A stretch of 64,000 bases of DNA from Nitratiruptor sp. GTDB lineage: Bacteria > Campylobacterota > Campylobacteria > Campylobacterales > Nitratiruptoraceae. Below are positions 36,549 through 43,552 of this stretch, piece by piece. The stretch spans positions 62,001 through 126,000 of the forward strand of contig PUXW01000006.1 in NCBI GenBank assembly GCA_009659925.1, given 5' to 3'. Made by a program: the position numbers and the translations under genes. Under the pieces are notes generated by a model. That model made no database searches, had not been told where the DNA came from, and saw only the letters and a list, made by a program, of their open reading frames with translations. The first letter of the stretch is position 1. Each line of letters starts with the position of its first letter.

Positions 36549-37313
36549 ATGATTCGTGGTATCTTGCTGGATATCGGCGGCGTCCTCTATGAAGGGGATC
36601 AACCGATCCCAGGAGCAGTCCAAGCCATCGACGAACTGCGCCGCTCCTACCGATTGCGCTTCCTCTCCAATACCAGCCGTATCCCACCCCAAGAGCTCCT
36701 TCGTAAGCTAGAATCCATGGGCTTTTCTCTGGCCCAAGAGGAGCTCTTCACCGCCTTGAGGGCTGCCGCCAACTTTTTAAAAAGCCAGGGAGCCCGGGCC
36801 TATGTGGTGGCGACCGAGGAGGCTCGAGCCTATTTGGCAGAGCAGTTCCCTCCCGCTTCGGTAGAGCGCTTCGTCCTCGTGTGCGATGCCTATACCAACT
36901 TCACCTACGAGTGGCTCAATGAGGCCTTTCGAAGACTTGAGGCGGGACATGGATTTCTAGCCACCAATGTAAACCGCTACTTCAAGGATCGGGATGGCCA
37001 CTTGAGCCTCGATGCTGGGGGGTTTGTGCGTTGCCTCGAGTATGCCAGTGGAAAGATAGCCAAGGTCGTGGGGAAGCCCAATTGTACCTTTTTCCAGTTG
37101 GCTATCGAGAGTATGGGATTCAAGCCACACCAGGTGGTGATGGTTGGAGATGACATCGAATCGGATATCCTTGGAGCCAAGGCCTGTTGGCTCAAGACCG
37201 TCCTGGTTCGAACAGGCAAATTCAAAGAGGGGGATCTGCTCAAGGCCACTCCGGACCTGATCATCGACGATATCACCCAGCTCCCCAGGCGGATTGGGGA
37301 GCTGGAGGGGTAG
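36549..37313 (+). CDS. LHPP-like HAD phosphatase
   Basis: 254 residues, class IIA HAD fold. The nucleophile motif is LLDIGGVLYEGD (Asp8); LSNTSR (about 39-44), VVGKP (Lys176) and MVGDDIESDILGA (Asp201, 202, 206) follow. The order and wording (RYFKDRDG, CLEYASG, VRTGKF near the end) resemble human LHPP, a phospholysine/phosphohistidine/pyrophosphate phosphatase with DISGVLYD. As there, the usual second Asp of DxD is lost, here to Gly10. Substrate unknown. It begins directly after cmoB. Confidence 0.85.
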   Translation: MIRGILLDIGGVLYEGDQPIPGAVQAIDELRRSYRLRFLSNTSRIPPQELLRKLESMGFSLAQEELFTALRAAANFLKSQGARAYVVATEEARAYLAEQFPPASVERFVLVCDAYTNFTYEWLNEAFRRLEAGHGFLATNVNRYFKDRDGHLSLDAGGFVRCLEYASGKIAKVVGKPNCTFFQLAIESMGFKPHQVVMVGDDIESDILGAKACWLKTVLVRTGKFKEGDLLKATPDLIIDDITQLPRRIGELEG

Positions 37314-37877
37314 CTACTTCTTATCGAAGTGGTAGATCGTATGTTTGCTGGCCCGCTCTCCCTCCTCGTAGACGATGTAGGAGGCTTTGAGGTGGTTGTA
37401 GTCGTCGGAGAGCTCCAGGATGATGTGGTGGACATGGGGCTCGTCGCTATCACACACCTCGCTGCGATCCTCGTCGCAGTCGAAGATCAGCCGGGTCTTG
37501 GTGCTCTCCTTGGTGTTGAAGATGAAGCTGGGTTGGTTCTGCTTGGCACAATAGTGGGTGGCAAGGAGCTGGTTGCACTCCTTGAAGTCGTCGCAGTGGT
37601 ACATGGTGACCATGTGGCGGATGGTTCCGGGCAAGAGCTCCTCTTTGAGGGAAGAGCCCCGGCCAATGACCTCATACTCCATCGCCGTCTTGTCGGTTCC
37701 AAGGAGCCGTTTGACCGCTGGATGGTTGTGGGCTCCCGTGGTATCCTTCTGCTGGCTGGCTGGAGAGAGCTTCCACTCCCCAGGGAGGACCTTGACCATG
37801 TGATCGTAAGCCTCTTTGGGAGTCATCTGGGCAAAGAGCGTCAGCGCCATGAGAGAGATGATCGAGAGCTTCTTCAA
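37314..37877 (-). CDS. Secreted protein of unknown function, probably FNR/CRP-regulated
   Basis: 187 residues: a short signal peptide (MKKLSIISLMALTLFA), then a soluble region with at least five Cys (YHCDDFKEC, THYC, FDCDEDRSEVC) and an acidic-His stretch DSDEPHVHHI. The Cys are likely disulfide-bonded in the periplasm. I do not recognise the fold; a lipocalin-like beta architecture is possible. The TTG at 37877 is chosen because AAGGAGG stands just upstream. A CRP/FNR-type site lies 50 bp upstream of the start. Confidence 0.75.
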   Translation of the reverse strand: MKKLSIISLMALTLFAQMTPKEAYDHMVKVLPGEWKLSPASQQKDTTGAHNHPAVKRLLGTDKTAMEYEVIGRGSSLKEELLPGTIRHMVTMYHCDDFKECNQLLATHYCAKQNQPSFIFNTKESTKTRLIFDCDEDRSEVCDSDEPHVHHIILELSDDYNHLKASYIVYEEGERASKHTIYHFDKK

Positions 37878-37898
37878 GTGGACCTCCTTTTTGTTTGG

Positions 37899-37939
37899 AT
37901 TGTAGCGTAAAAAATTGGCCAAAATTATGATCTAGATCA
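37899..37939 (-). promoter_or_regulatory. Putative class II CRP/FNR-type promoter
   Basis: The palindrome TGATCTAGATCA (37928-37939), extended to ATGATctagATCAA, matches the CRP/FNR consensus TTGAT-N4-ATCAA with one mismatch. On the minus strand a TACAAT -10 lies at 37904 to 37899. Placing +1 seven bases on (about 37892) puts the palindrome centre at about -41.5, the position of activator sites in class II promoters. The TTG start of the secreted protein is at 37877. Confidence 0.55.
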
Positions 37940-37964
37940 AGAGTTCGATAAGCTCCCCTTATCC

Positions 37965-38774
37965 TCAAGTATGGATCAGCTTCTGGGTGATCCGACCATC
38001 GGCGATGGTTACCAGCCGCATCGGGTAGCGATCGGGAGCGAGGGCGTTCTTGAAAGCCCTGGTGGTGATACAGCGCACATGGCCGATCCGGCTCGATGGA
38101 TCATCAACATGGATGTGGCCCGAGAGGGTCAGGATGAGGTTGGGATAGGTGAAGAGCTCCCGTTGGACCTCGTCGCTATTGTTGAGGACATACTTGTGGA
38201 TGTTCTCGGGATCGCTGCTGTGCCAGAAGTTGAGGAAGGGGTGGTGGTCGAGGATAATAGTCGGTTTGTCGAACTGGAGCATCTTCTTGGCGAAGGCGAT
38301 GCTCTCGGGTGAGAAGCGTCCATTATCGTGGCCGTCTATGCAGCTGTCGATACCCAAAACCATGACCCCTTTGTGAACGACCATCCAGTCCCGCCCTACC
38401 ACCAACATGTTGGGGGTGGCAAAAAGGTCGAGAAAGGTCGGGCCATCGATTCCCCTCCCCTTGGGATTGGCCTCCTTGTTACCCCGGACACAGTAAGCTG
38501 GCATACGCAGCTGGGAGATGATCTGGCGGAAGAGGCGGGCATCCTCCCCATTGGCGTCGTTGTTGAAGTTGTCCCCTCCAAAGAGGACGAAATCGACTTC
38601 GGGATACTTGAAGTTGATGGAGCGTACCAAGAGCTTGAGGGCCTCGATGCTCTCTGGCTCTTGTAAATCGAGGTGGCTGTCGGTGACGTGGAGGAAACGT
38701 ACAGGCTCTCCTCCAGCCCACACAGGAAGGGTGGCGGCTCCAAGGGCCACTTTGAGAAAGTCGCGTCGCTCCAT
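37965..38774 (-). CDS. Tat-exported calcineurin-like metallophosphoesterase
   Basis: 269 residues. The N-terminus MERRDFLKVALGAATLPVWA carries the twin-arginine motif RRDFLK, so the folded enzyme should be exported. Metal motifs: HVTDSHLD (Asp32, His34), FGGDNFNND, RGNKE, LDHHPF and LSGHIHVDD. These are the five blocks of calcineurin-like phosphoesterases. The substrate may be a phosphate ester in the periplasm. The ATG at 38774 has AAAGGAGT upstream. It lies 10 bp after the MBL gene. Confidence 0.88.
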   Translation of the reverse strand: MERRDFLKVALGAATLPVWAGGEPVRFLHVTDSHLDLQEPESIEALKLLVRSINFKYPEVDFVLFGGDNFNNDANGEDARLFRQIISQLRMPAYCVRGNKEANPKGRGIDGPTFLDLFATPNMLVVGRDWMVVHKGVMVLGIDSCIDGHDNGRFSPESIAFAKKMLQFDKPTIILDHHPFLNFWHSSDPENIHKYVLNNSDEVQRELFTYPNLILTLSGHIHVDDPSSRIGHVRCITTRAFKNALAPDRYPMRLVTIADGRITQKLIHT

Positions 38775-38784
38775 GAAGACTCCT

Positions 38785-39381
38785 TTAACCGAGATATTGG
38801 ATCCAGGAGGCAACGAGTCGTTGCTCCTGGGCGATGGAGGTCGGGCCTCCATGGCCTGGGTAGATGGGCCGATCGAAGGGGATGGCTGCAAATCGTTGGA
38901 GGCTCTCCACCATAGCTTTAGGATCGCTGTGGGGGAAGTCAACCCGCCCAATGCTGCCTCGGAAGATGAAGTCCCCGCTGAACCAGGTCTCTTCGATCTC
39001 GATCACGCTCGTTCCCGGAGTGTGGCCTGGAAAGTGGTGGAAGGTAATGGGAATCCCTCCTATCTCAATGGTCCGACTTCCCTGGATCAGGATGTCGGGG
39101 GTGCTCTTTGGGAAGTGGAGGCCAAATTGCTCCCCTTCCAGGAGGAAACGGTCGGCTTCGTGGATGATCAAGGGGACCTGGAGCTCTTTTTGCAAGGGGG
39201 CATTGCTCCAGACATGGTCGAAGTGGCCGTGGGTGTTGAGGATGGCGACGGGGTTGCTCACCCGCTCCAGGACCCAGGGGACCGCATCGACTCCAGGATC
39301 GATAATGAGCTCTTTATCGTCGAGGGATATAATATAGCAATTGGTCTCGTAGGGCCCCATGGGGCGAACCTCGATATGCAA
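38785..39381 (-). CDS. Metallo-beta-lactamase-fold hydrolase (glyoxalase II-like)
   Basis: 198 residues of the glyoxalase II-like group. The metal-binding HxHxDH is THGHFDHVW (His51, His53, Asp55, His56), then FPGHTPGT, FSGDFIF and YPGHGGPTS supply the remaining ligands. The usual reaction is hydrolysis of a thioester such as S-lactoylglutathione or another thiol adduct. The start is TTG 39381 with AAGGAG five bases upstream. Its start codon is only 12 bp from the start of the divergent DUF455 gene. Confidence 0.87.
   Translation of the reverse strand: MHIEVRPMGPYETNCYIISLDDKELIIDPGVDAVPWVLERVSNPVAILNTHGHFDHVWSNAPLQKELQVPLIIHEADRFLLEGEQFGLHFPKSTPDILIQGSRTIEIGGIPITFHHFPGHTPGTSVIEIEETWFSGDFIFRGSIGRVDFPHSDPKAMVESLQRFAAIPFDRPIYPGHGGPTSIAQEQRLVASWIQYLG
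39328..39333 (+). promoter_or_regulatory. -10 box for the DUF455 gene, inside the MBL coding region
   Basis: TATAAT on the plus strand lies 60 bp before ATG 39394, within the first 55 bp of the divergent MBL gene. The 12-bp gap between the two starts cannot itself hold a promoter. Confidence 0.4.
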
Positions 39382-39393
39382 AAGGACTCCTTC

Positions 39394-40245
39394 ATGGAAT
39401 TTTTCACTACCCTCTGGTCCATCATCCAAAGGGGAGATCCCTGGGAAAAGCTCACCCATTTTAGCAGGTTTTACACCAAGTTGCAAAGAGGCGATGTCGC
39501 CTTTGTTCCAGAAGCTCCCATCAATCGGCTGGAGCACCCCTCCTATGCAGCTGTATGCTCCATCGTCCCTCCAAACCGGCTCCCGCGCCGGGGGAGTTTA
39601 GGGAGCACCCTGGGGCGGGCTCGACTCTTGCATGCCATCGCCCACATCGAATATAGTGCTATCGATCTGGCTCTCGATAGCGCCTATCGCTTCCGCTACC
39701 TCCCCTGGGATTACTACATGGATTGGATCGAGGTGGCCCAGGACGAGTGTCGCCACTTCGTCATGGTCCACCGCCTCCTGGAGGGGTTAGGTTATCGCTA
39801 CGGCGATTTTCCAGTCCACCAAGGCCTCTTCGATGCGGCTAAGGCCACCCAGGAGAGCCTTTTGGAGCGGATGGCCGTCGTCCCCCGCTATCTGGAGGCC
39901 AACGGTCTCGACGCCAATCCCAAGATCATGGCCAAGATCCAAAACTTCTCGGATCCCCAGGCCAGGGAGATGCTCAACGCCCTTGAGACCATTTTGCACG
40001 AGGAGATCGACCATGTGGCCAAGGGGGATCGCTGGTTCCGTTGGGCTTGTGAGCGGGAAGGAGTTGAGGATCCAGTTGGCAAGTATATTGCCATTGTCGA
40101 AAAGATCTATCCTGGAACCCTCCATAGCAAGCAGTATCTCAATATCGCTGCTAGAAGGGCTGCTGGATTTAGCTGCAAGGAGATAGAGCTCCTTGCAAGC
40201 AAGGAGGTGGAGTGTGACGATGGAGATTCGAGAAGAAGGGTTTAA
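39394..40245 (+). CDS. DUF455 ferritin-like diiron protein
   Basis: 283 residues of COG2833/DUF455. Four-helix ferritin-like motifs: HAIAHIEYSAIDLALD, EVAQDECRHFVMVHRLL (ExxH), and TILHEEIDHVAKGDRWFRWA (ExxH). The Glu and His residues can form a diiron site as in ferritin, rubrerythrin or MiaE. A redox or hydroxylase role is likely, but none is established for the family. ATG 39394 has AAAAGGA seven bases upstream. Confidence 0.85.
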   Translation: MEFFTTLWSIIQRGDPWEKLTHFSRFYTKLQRGDVAFVPEAPINRLEHPSYAAVCSIVPPNRLPRRGSLGSTLGRARLLHAIAHIEYSAIDLALDSAYRFRYLPWDYYMDWIEVAQDECRHFVMVHRLLEGLGYRYGDFPVHQGLFDAAKATQESLLERMAVVPRYLEANGLDANPKIMAKIQNFSDPQAREMLNALETILHEEIDHVAKGDRWFRWACEREGVEDPVGKYIAIVEKIYPGTLHSKQYLNIAARRAAGFSCKEIELLASKEVECDDGDSRRRV

Positions 40246-40257
40246 GGGCCAATTTAG

Positions 40258-40263
40258 TATAAT
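40258..40263 (+). promoter_or_regulatory. -10 box for the DegT/lpxK string
   Basis: TATAAT lies 35 bp before ATG 40299 in a 53-bp gap. It is the only good -10 before the genes up to cutA. Confidence 0.4.
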
Positions 40264-40298
40264 GAAACGCTTTAGCAACGCGAGAAGAGAGGGAAGGA

Positions 40299-41426
40299 AT
40301 GAAGCGAATCAGCCTGAACGACACTGCTGTGGACAAAAGGGCGCGAGAGTTTGTCAACGAAGCGCTGGATGGGAAGCGACGGGTAGAGGAGTTGGAGGAG
40401 CGCTTTGGATCGTACATCGGTGCTCCCTATGCCATCGCCACGAGCAACGAGACCGCAGCCCTCCACTTGGCCATGACGGCCATCGACTTGAAACGGGGGG
40501 ACAAGATCTTGTGTAGCGTCAACGCCTACCCCAATGTCCCGGAGGTAGTGCGCCACTTCGATGCCGAGCCGATCTTCGTCGACATCGATCCAGACGATTA
40601 CAACATCGATTTGGGGGAGGTGGAGCGGATCTTGGCCAAGAACAAGAGCAAGAAGCTCAAGGGGGCTATCATCTCCCATACCGCAGGCCAGCCTACCGAC
40701 CTGGAGCGGCTCTACCAGATCGCCGAGCACTACAACATCATTGTCATCGAAGATGCCAACGATGCCATGGGGGCCAGCTACAAGGGGAAGCGGATTGGCT
40801 CTCTGGAGGGGACGATCACCTCTTTTAGTTTCAATCCCCACAAGGCCTCGACCCTCAACAACGGGGGGATGCTGGTGACCGCCTCCGAGGAGCTCAACGA
40901 GCGGGCCAGACTCCTTCAGGCCAATGCCATGATCCGGAGCGAGTGGAGCCAGGATGGAGGTCTTGGCTACATCTACGATGTGGTCGATATCGGCCTTGAA
41001 TATGATATGAGCGATATCGAGGCGGCCTTTAATCTGGCTAAGTTGGAAGAAAACGATGAGGCCATTGCCCGGCGTCAAGAGATTGCCAAGACCTACTACA
41101 AGGAGCTGGCCAAGGTGCCCCATATCGAACTTCCCGCCAAGAAGCGGGACCACATCTTCACCAAGTTCATCATCAAGGTCGACAAGAACCGGGATTCTTT
41201 TGCCAGGGAGCTTTACAAACGGGGAATCGAAACGGGGCTCCACTACATTCCCCTCCATCTGCTGAGCTACTACAAACAGAAGTACTCCCTCCGAGTCAAC
41301 GACTATCCCAAAGCCTTACGGAACTACCAGCAGATCCTCTCCATCCCGATCCATGCCGGTATGAGCGATGAGGATGTGGGGTATGTGGTGGAGCAGATCA
41401 AGGAGGTGGCCAGATCAAGAGGCTAG
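40299..41426 (+). CDS. DegT/DnrJ/EryC1/StrS-family sugar aminotransferase
   Basis: 375-residue PLP enzyme that adds an amino group to a keto-sugar nucleotide. Motifs: TSNETAALHLAM, VDIDPDDYNID, IEDANDAMGASYKG (Asp152) and the PLP lysine in SFSFNPHK (Lys182), followed by NNGG. Such enzymes make amino sugars for lipid A, LPS or glycosylated flagellin (for example GnnB, PseC). The neighbouring lpxK suggests a lipid A role, but this is inference. AGAGGGAAGGA precedes the ATG. Confidence 0.9.
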   Translation: MKRISLNDTAVDKRAREFVNEALDGKRRVEELEERFGSYIGAPYAIATSNETAALHLAMTAIDLKRGDKILCSVNAYPNVPEVVRHFDAEPIFVDIDPDDYNIDLGEVERILAKNKSKKLKGAIISHTAGQPTDLERLYQIAEHYNIIVIEDANDAMGASYKGKRIGSLEGTITSFSFNPHKASTLNNGGMLVTASEELNERARLLQANAMIRSEWSQDGGLGYIYDVVDIGLEYDMSDIEAAFNLAKLEENDEAIARRQEIAKTYYKELAKVPHIELPAKKRDHIFTKFIIKVDKNRDSFARELYKRGIETGLHYIPLHLLSYYKQKYSLRVNDYPKALRNYQQILSIPIHAGMSDEDVGYVVEQIKEVARSRG

Positions 41427-41488
41427 TAGCGCTCTTTGAAGAGCTCTTCTGGGCCCCCAGGTGGTGGCACTGGATTCTCGGAGTTGCC

Positions 41489-42361
41489 TTGCTACCTGCC
41501 AGTTTCCTCTACTGCCTCTTCTCCTGGGGGCGCAAAGGGATCTGCCCTGCCCCCTCTTTTGCTCCCCTCCCGATCGTGAGTATAGGGAACTTGGTGGTTG
41601 GAGGAAGTGGCAAGACCCCACTCCTCATCGCCCTCGCCTCCCATTATCGGCGGGTTGGAGTGATTTTGCGCGGGTATGGACGCACCAGTCGGGGAGTGGT
41701 GGAGGTGAGCCGGTGGGGAAAGATCCTCGTCCATGTGGAAGAAAGTGGTGATGAGGCGATGCTCATCGCCCGAAAACTCCCTCAGGCCCTGGTCCTCGTC
41801 GCCGAAGATCGCCGCGAGGCCATCCAGCGGGCCAAGGAGCTGGGGGCTGAGGTGATCTTCCTCGACGATGGATTCCACCAGTGTCTGCGCAAGTTCGACC
41901 TCCTGATCAAACGCAAGCCCCCCAACCCCTTCTGTCTACCGGCTGGTCCCTTTCGGCTACCTCTTTGGTGTGAGGCCTGTGCCGACCTGATCGTGGTGGA
42001 GGGGCGGGATTTCCGGCGCAGGGTGGAGCTGGTCAACCCTACCGCTAGGATGGTCCTCGTCACCGCTATCGCCAATCCATCCCGTCTTGCTCCCTACCTT
42101 CCCAAGCTCCAAGCCGCCTACACCTTTCCAGACCATCATACCTTTACTCCCCAGGAGCTCCAGGAGATCTGGGAGCGGGAGGGGCCCACCTCTTTGCTTG
42201 TGACCGAGAAGGATCTGGTCAAGCTGGAGGATTTTGGCTATCCCCTATCTATCTTGAGGCTCGATTTGGAGGTGGCTCCCTGGGTAGTGGCCAAGGTAGA
42301 CCAATATGTTCAAAAGGAGATCCATGCAAAAGAAGTTGCAAACCGTTCAGACCCTTCTTGA
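41489..42361 (+). CDS. lpxK: Tetraacyldisaccharide 4'-kinase, N-terminus uncertain
   Basis: LpxK phosphorylates the 4' position of the lipid A disaccharide at the membrane. From TTG 41489 the protein is 290 residues: VSIGNLVVGGSGKTP (Walker A about 32-44), GVILRGYGRTSRG, AEDRREAI, FLDDGFHQ, then TFPDHHTF and LLVTEKDLVKL. LpxK normally has an N-terminal membrane helix; that sequence (FEELFWAPRWWHWILGVALL) is present in frame upstream, but no ATG, GTG or TTG precedes it. An ATC at 41414 has AAGGAGG seven bases upstream. The TTG coordinate is the conservative choice. Confidence 0.85.
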   Translation: MLPASFLYCLFSWGRKGICPAPSFAPLPIVSIGNLVVGGSGKTPLLIALASHYRRVGVILRGYGRTSRGVVEVSRWGKILVHVEESGDEAMLIARKLPQALVLVAEDRREAIQRAKELGAEVIFLDDGFHQCLRKFDLLIKRKPPNPFCLPAGPFRLPLWCEACADLIVVEGRDFRRRVELVNPTARMVLVTAIANPSRLAPYLPKLQAAYTFPDHHTFTPQELQEIWEREGPTSLLVTEKDLVKLEDFGYPLSILRLDLEVAPWVVAKVDQYVQKEIHAKEVANRSDPS

Positions 42362-43178
42362 TGCCCTTCCCTTCATCAAACGGTTCCAGGGCAAAACCTT
42401 CGTTATCAAGTATGGGGGGTCGGCCCAGATCGACGAGACCCTCAAGGAGCGTTTCGCCCAGGACATTCTCCTCCTGCATACCGTTGGGATTCGTCCGGTG
42501 GTGGTTCATGGTGGTGGGAAGCGGATCACCCAGATCCTGGAGCGGCTCAAGATCGATACCAAGTTCATCAATGGGGAGCGGGTCACCACCGCAGAGGTGA
42601 TGGAGATTGTGGAGATGGTTTTGAGTGGGGATATCAACAAGGAGATCGTGAGTCTACTCAACAACCATGGGGCCAAGGCCATCGGGATTAGCGGGAAGGA
42701 TGCCAACTTTATGCAGGCTCGTCCCAAGGATTTTGCCACCTTCGGCTATACGGGGGTCATCGATCGCATCGATGGAGCCGTGGTGGAGAATCTCTTGGCC
42801 GAAGGGTTTGTCCCTGTGATTGCTCCCATCGCCGCCAGCACCCAGATCGGCCATCCGGGATTTAATATCAACGCCGATCTGGCCGCCAGTAGGATCGCTG
42901 GGGCCTTGAAAGCCGCCAAGATTATCTTCTTGACCGATACCCCTGGAGTCCTCGATCGGGAGGGGCGGCTCATCTCCACCCTTACCCGGGAAAAGATCGA
43001 GCTGCTCAAACAGGATGGAACCATCCAGGGGGGGATGATCCCCAAGGTCGACGCCTGTTTGGAGGCCATTGATGCTGGAGTCGAGAAGGCCCATATCATC
43101 GATGGACGGATTGAACACAGCCTCTTGCTGGAGATCTTCACCAGTGAGGGGATTGGAACCCAAGTGGTAGGAGGATGA
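42324..43178 (+). CDS. argB: Acetylglutamate kinase
   Basis: Second step of arginine synthesis, phosphorylating N-acetylglutamate. 284 residues: FVIKYGGSAQ, VVVHGGGKRI, SGKDANF, GFNINADLAAS, FLTDTPGVLD and the DGTIQGGMIPKVDA block. ATG 42324 has AAAAGGAGAT upstream and overlaps lpxK by 38 bp. argD is at 22065, so the pathway is dispersed. Confidence 0.97.
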   Translation: MQKKLQTVQTLLDALPFIKRFQGKTFVIKYGGSAQIDETLKERFAQDILLLHTVGIRPVVVHGGGKRITQILERLKIDTKFINGERVTTAEVMEIVEMVLSGDINKEIVSLLNNHGAKAIGISGKDANFMQARPKDFATFGYTGVIDRIDGAVVENLLAEGFVPVIAPIAASTQIGHPGFNINADLAASRIAGALKAAKIIFLTDTPGVLDREGRLISTLTREKIELLKQDGTIQGGMIPKVDACLEAIDAGVEKAHIIDGRIEHSLLLEIFTSEGIGTQVVGG

Positions 43179-43179
43179 A

Positions 43180-43503
43180 ATGGACTACTACCTGGTGATC
43201 ACAACCCTCGATTCGGCAGAAAAGGGGCGCTCTATTGCCAAGGCGCTGGTAGAAGAGCGGCTTGCAGCCTGTGTCAACCTCGTTCCAGGGATCGAATCCT
43301 TCTATATCTGGGATGGGGCCCTCCAGGAGGATCGGGAGTTTCTGCTCCTCATCAAGACCGACCAGAAGCACCTCCCCCTCCTTCAAGAGCGCCTCGAGGC
43401 CCTGCACCCTTACGAAGTTCCCGAGATCCTAGCCTTTCAAATCGATCGGGGAGCAAAGAGCTACCTGGAGTGGATGGACCACCTCCTTGGGGCAAGGCGA
43501 TAA
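43180..43503 (+). CDS. cutA: CutA-like divalent ion tolerance protein
   Basis: 107-residue trimeric ferredoxin-like protein. Conserved: LVEERLAACVNLVPGIESFYIWDG, LLLIKT and HPYEVPEILAF. It is linked to copper tolerance in E. coli, though the biochemical role is unclear. It starts 1 bp after argB. Confidence 0.93.
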   Translation: MDYYLVITTLDSAEKGRSIAKALVEERLAACVNLVPGIESFYIWDGALQEDREFLLLIKTDQKHLPLLQERLEALHPYEVPEILAFQIDRGAKSYLEWMDHLLGARR

Positions 43504-43522
43504 GCCAGATCTAAAGATTTTT

Positions 43523-43531
43523 TGCTACAAT
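43523..43531 (+). promoter_or_regulatory. Extended -10 promoter for thrC
   Basis: TGCTACAAT, preceded by a T-run, lies 21 bp before ATG 43553 in the 49-bp gap after cutA. Confidence 0.5.
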
Positions 43532-43552
43532 CGGGGCCAAAAAGGCGAAACG

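Noticed and set aside
38518-39393. Upstream extension of the DUF455 frame through the MBL gene
   Set aside because: The extension (over 290 codons) is antisense to the MBL and phosphoesterase genes and has no family similarity; the ATG at 39394 has a ribosome site and fits the domain.
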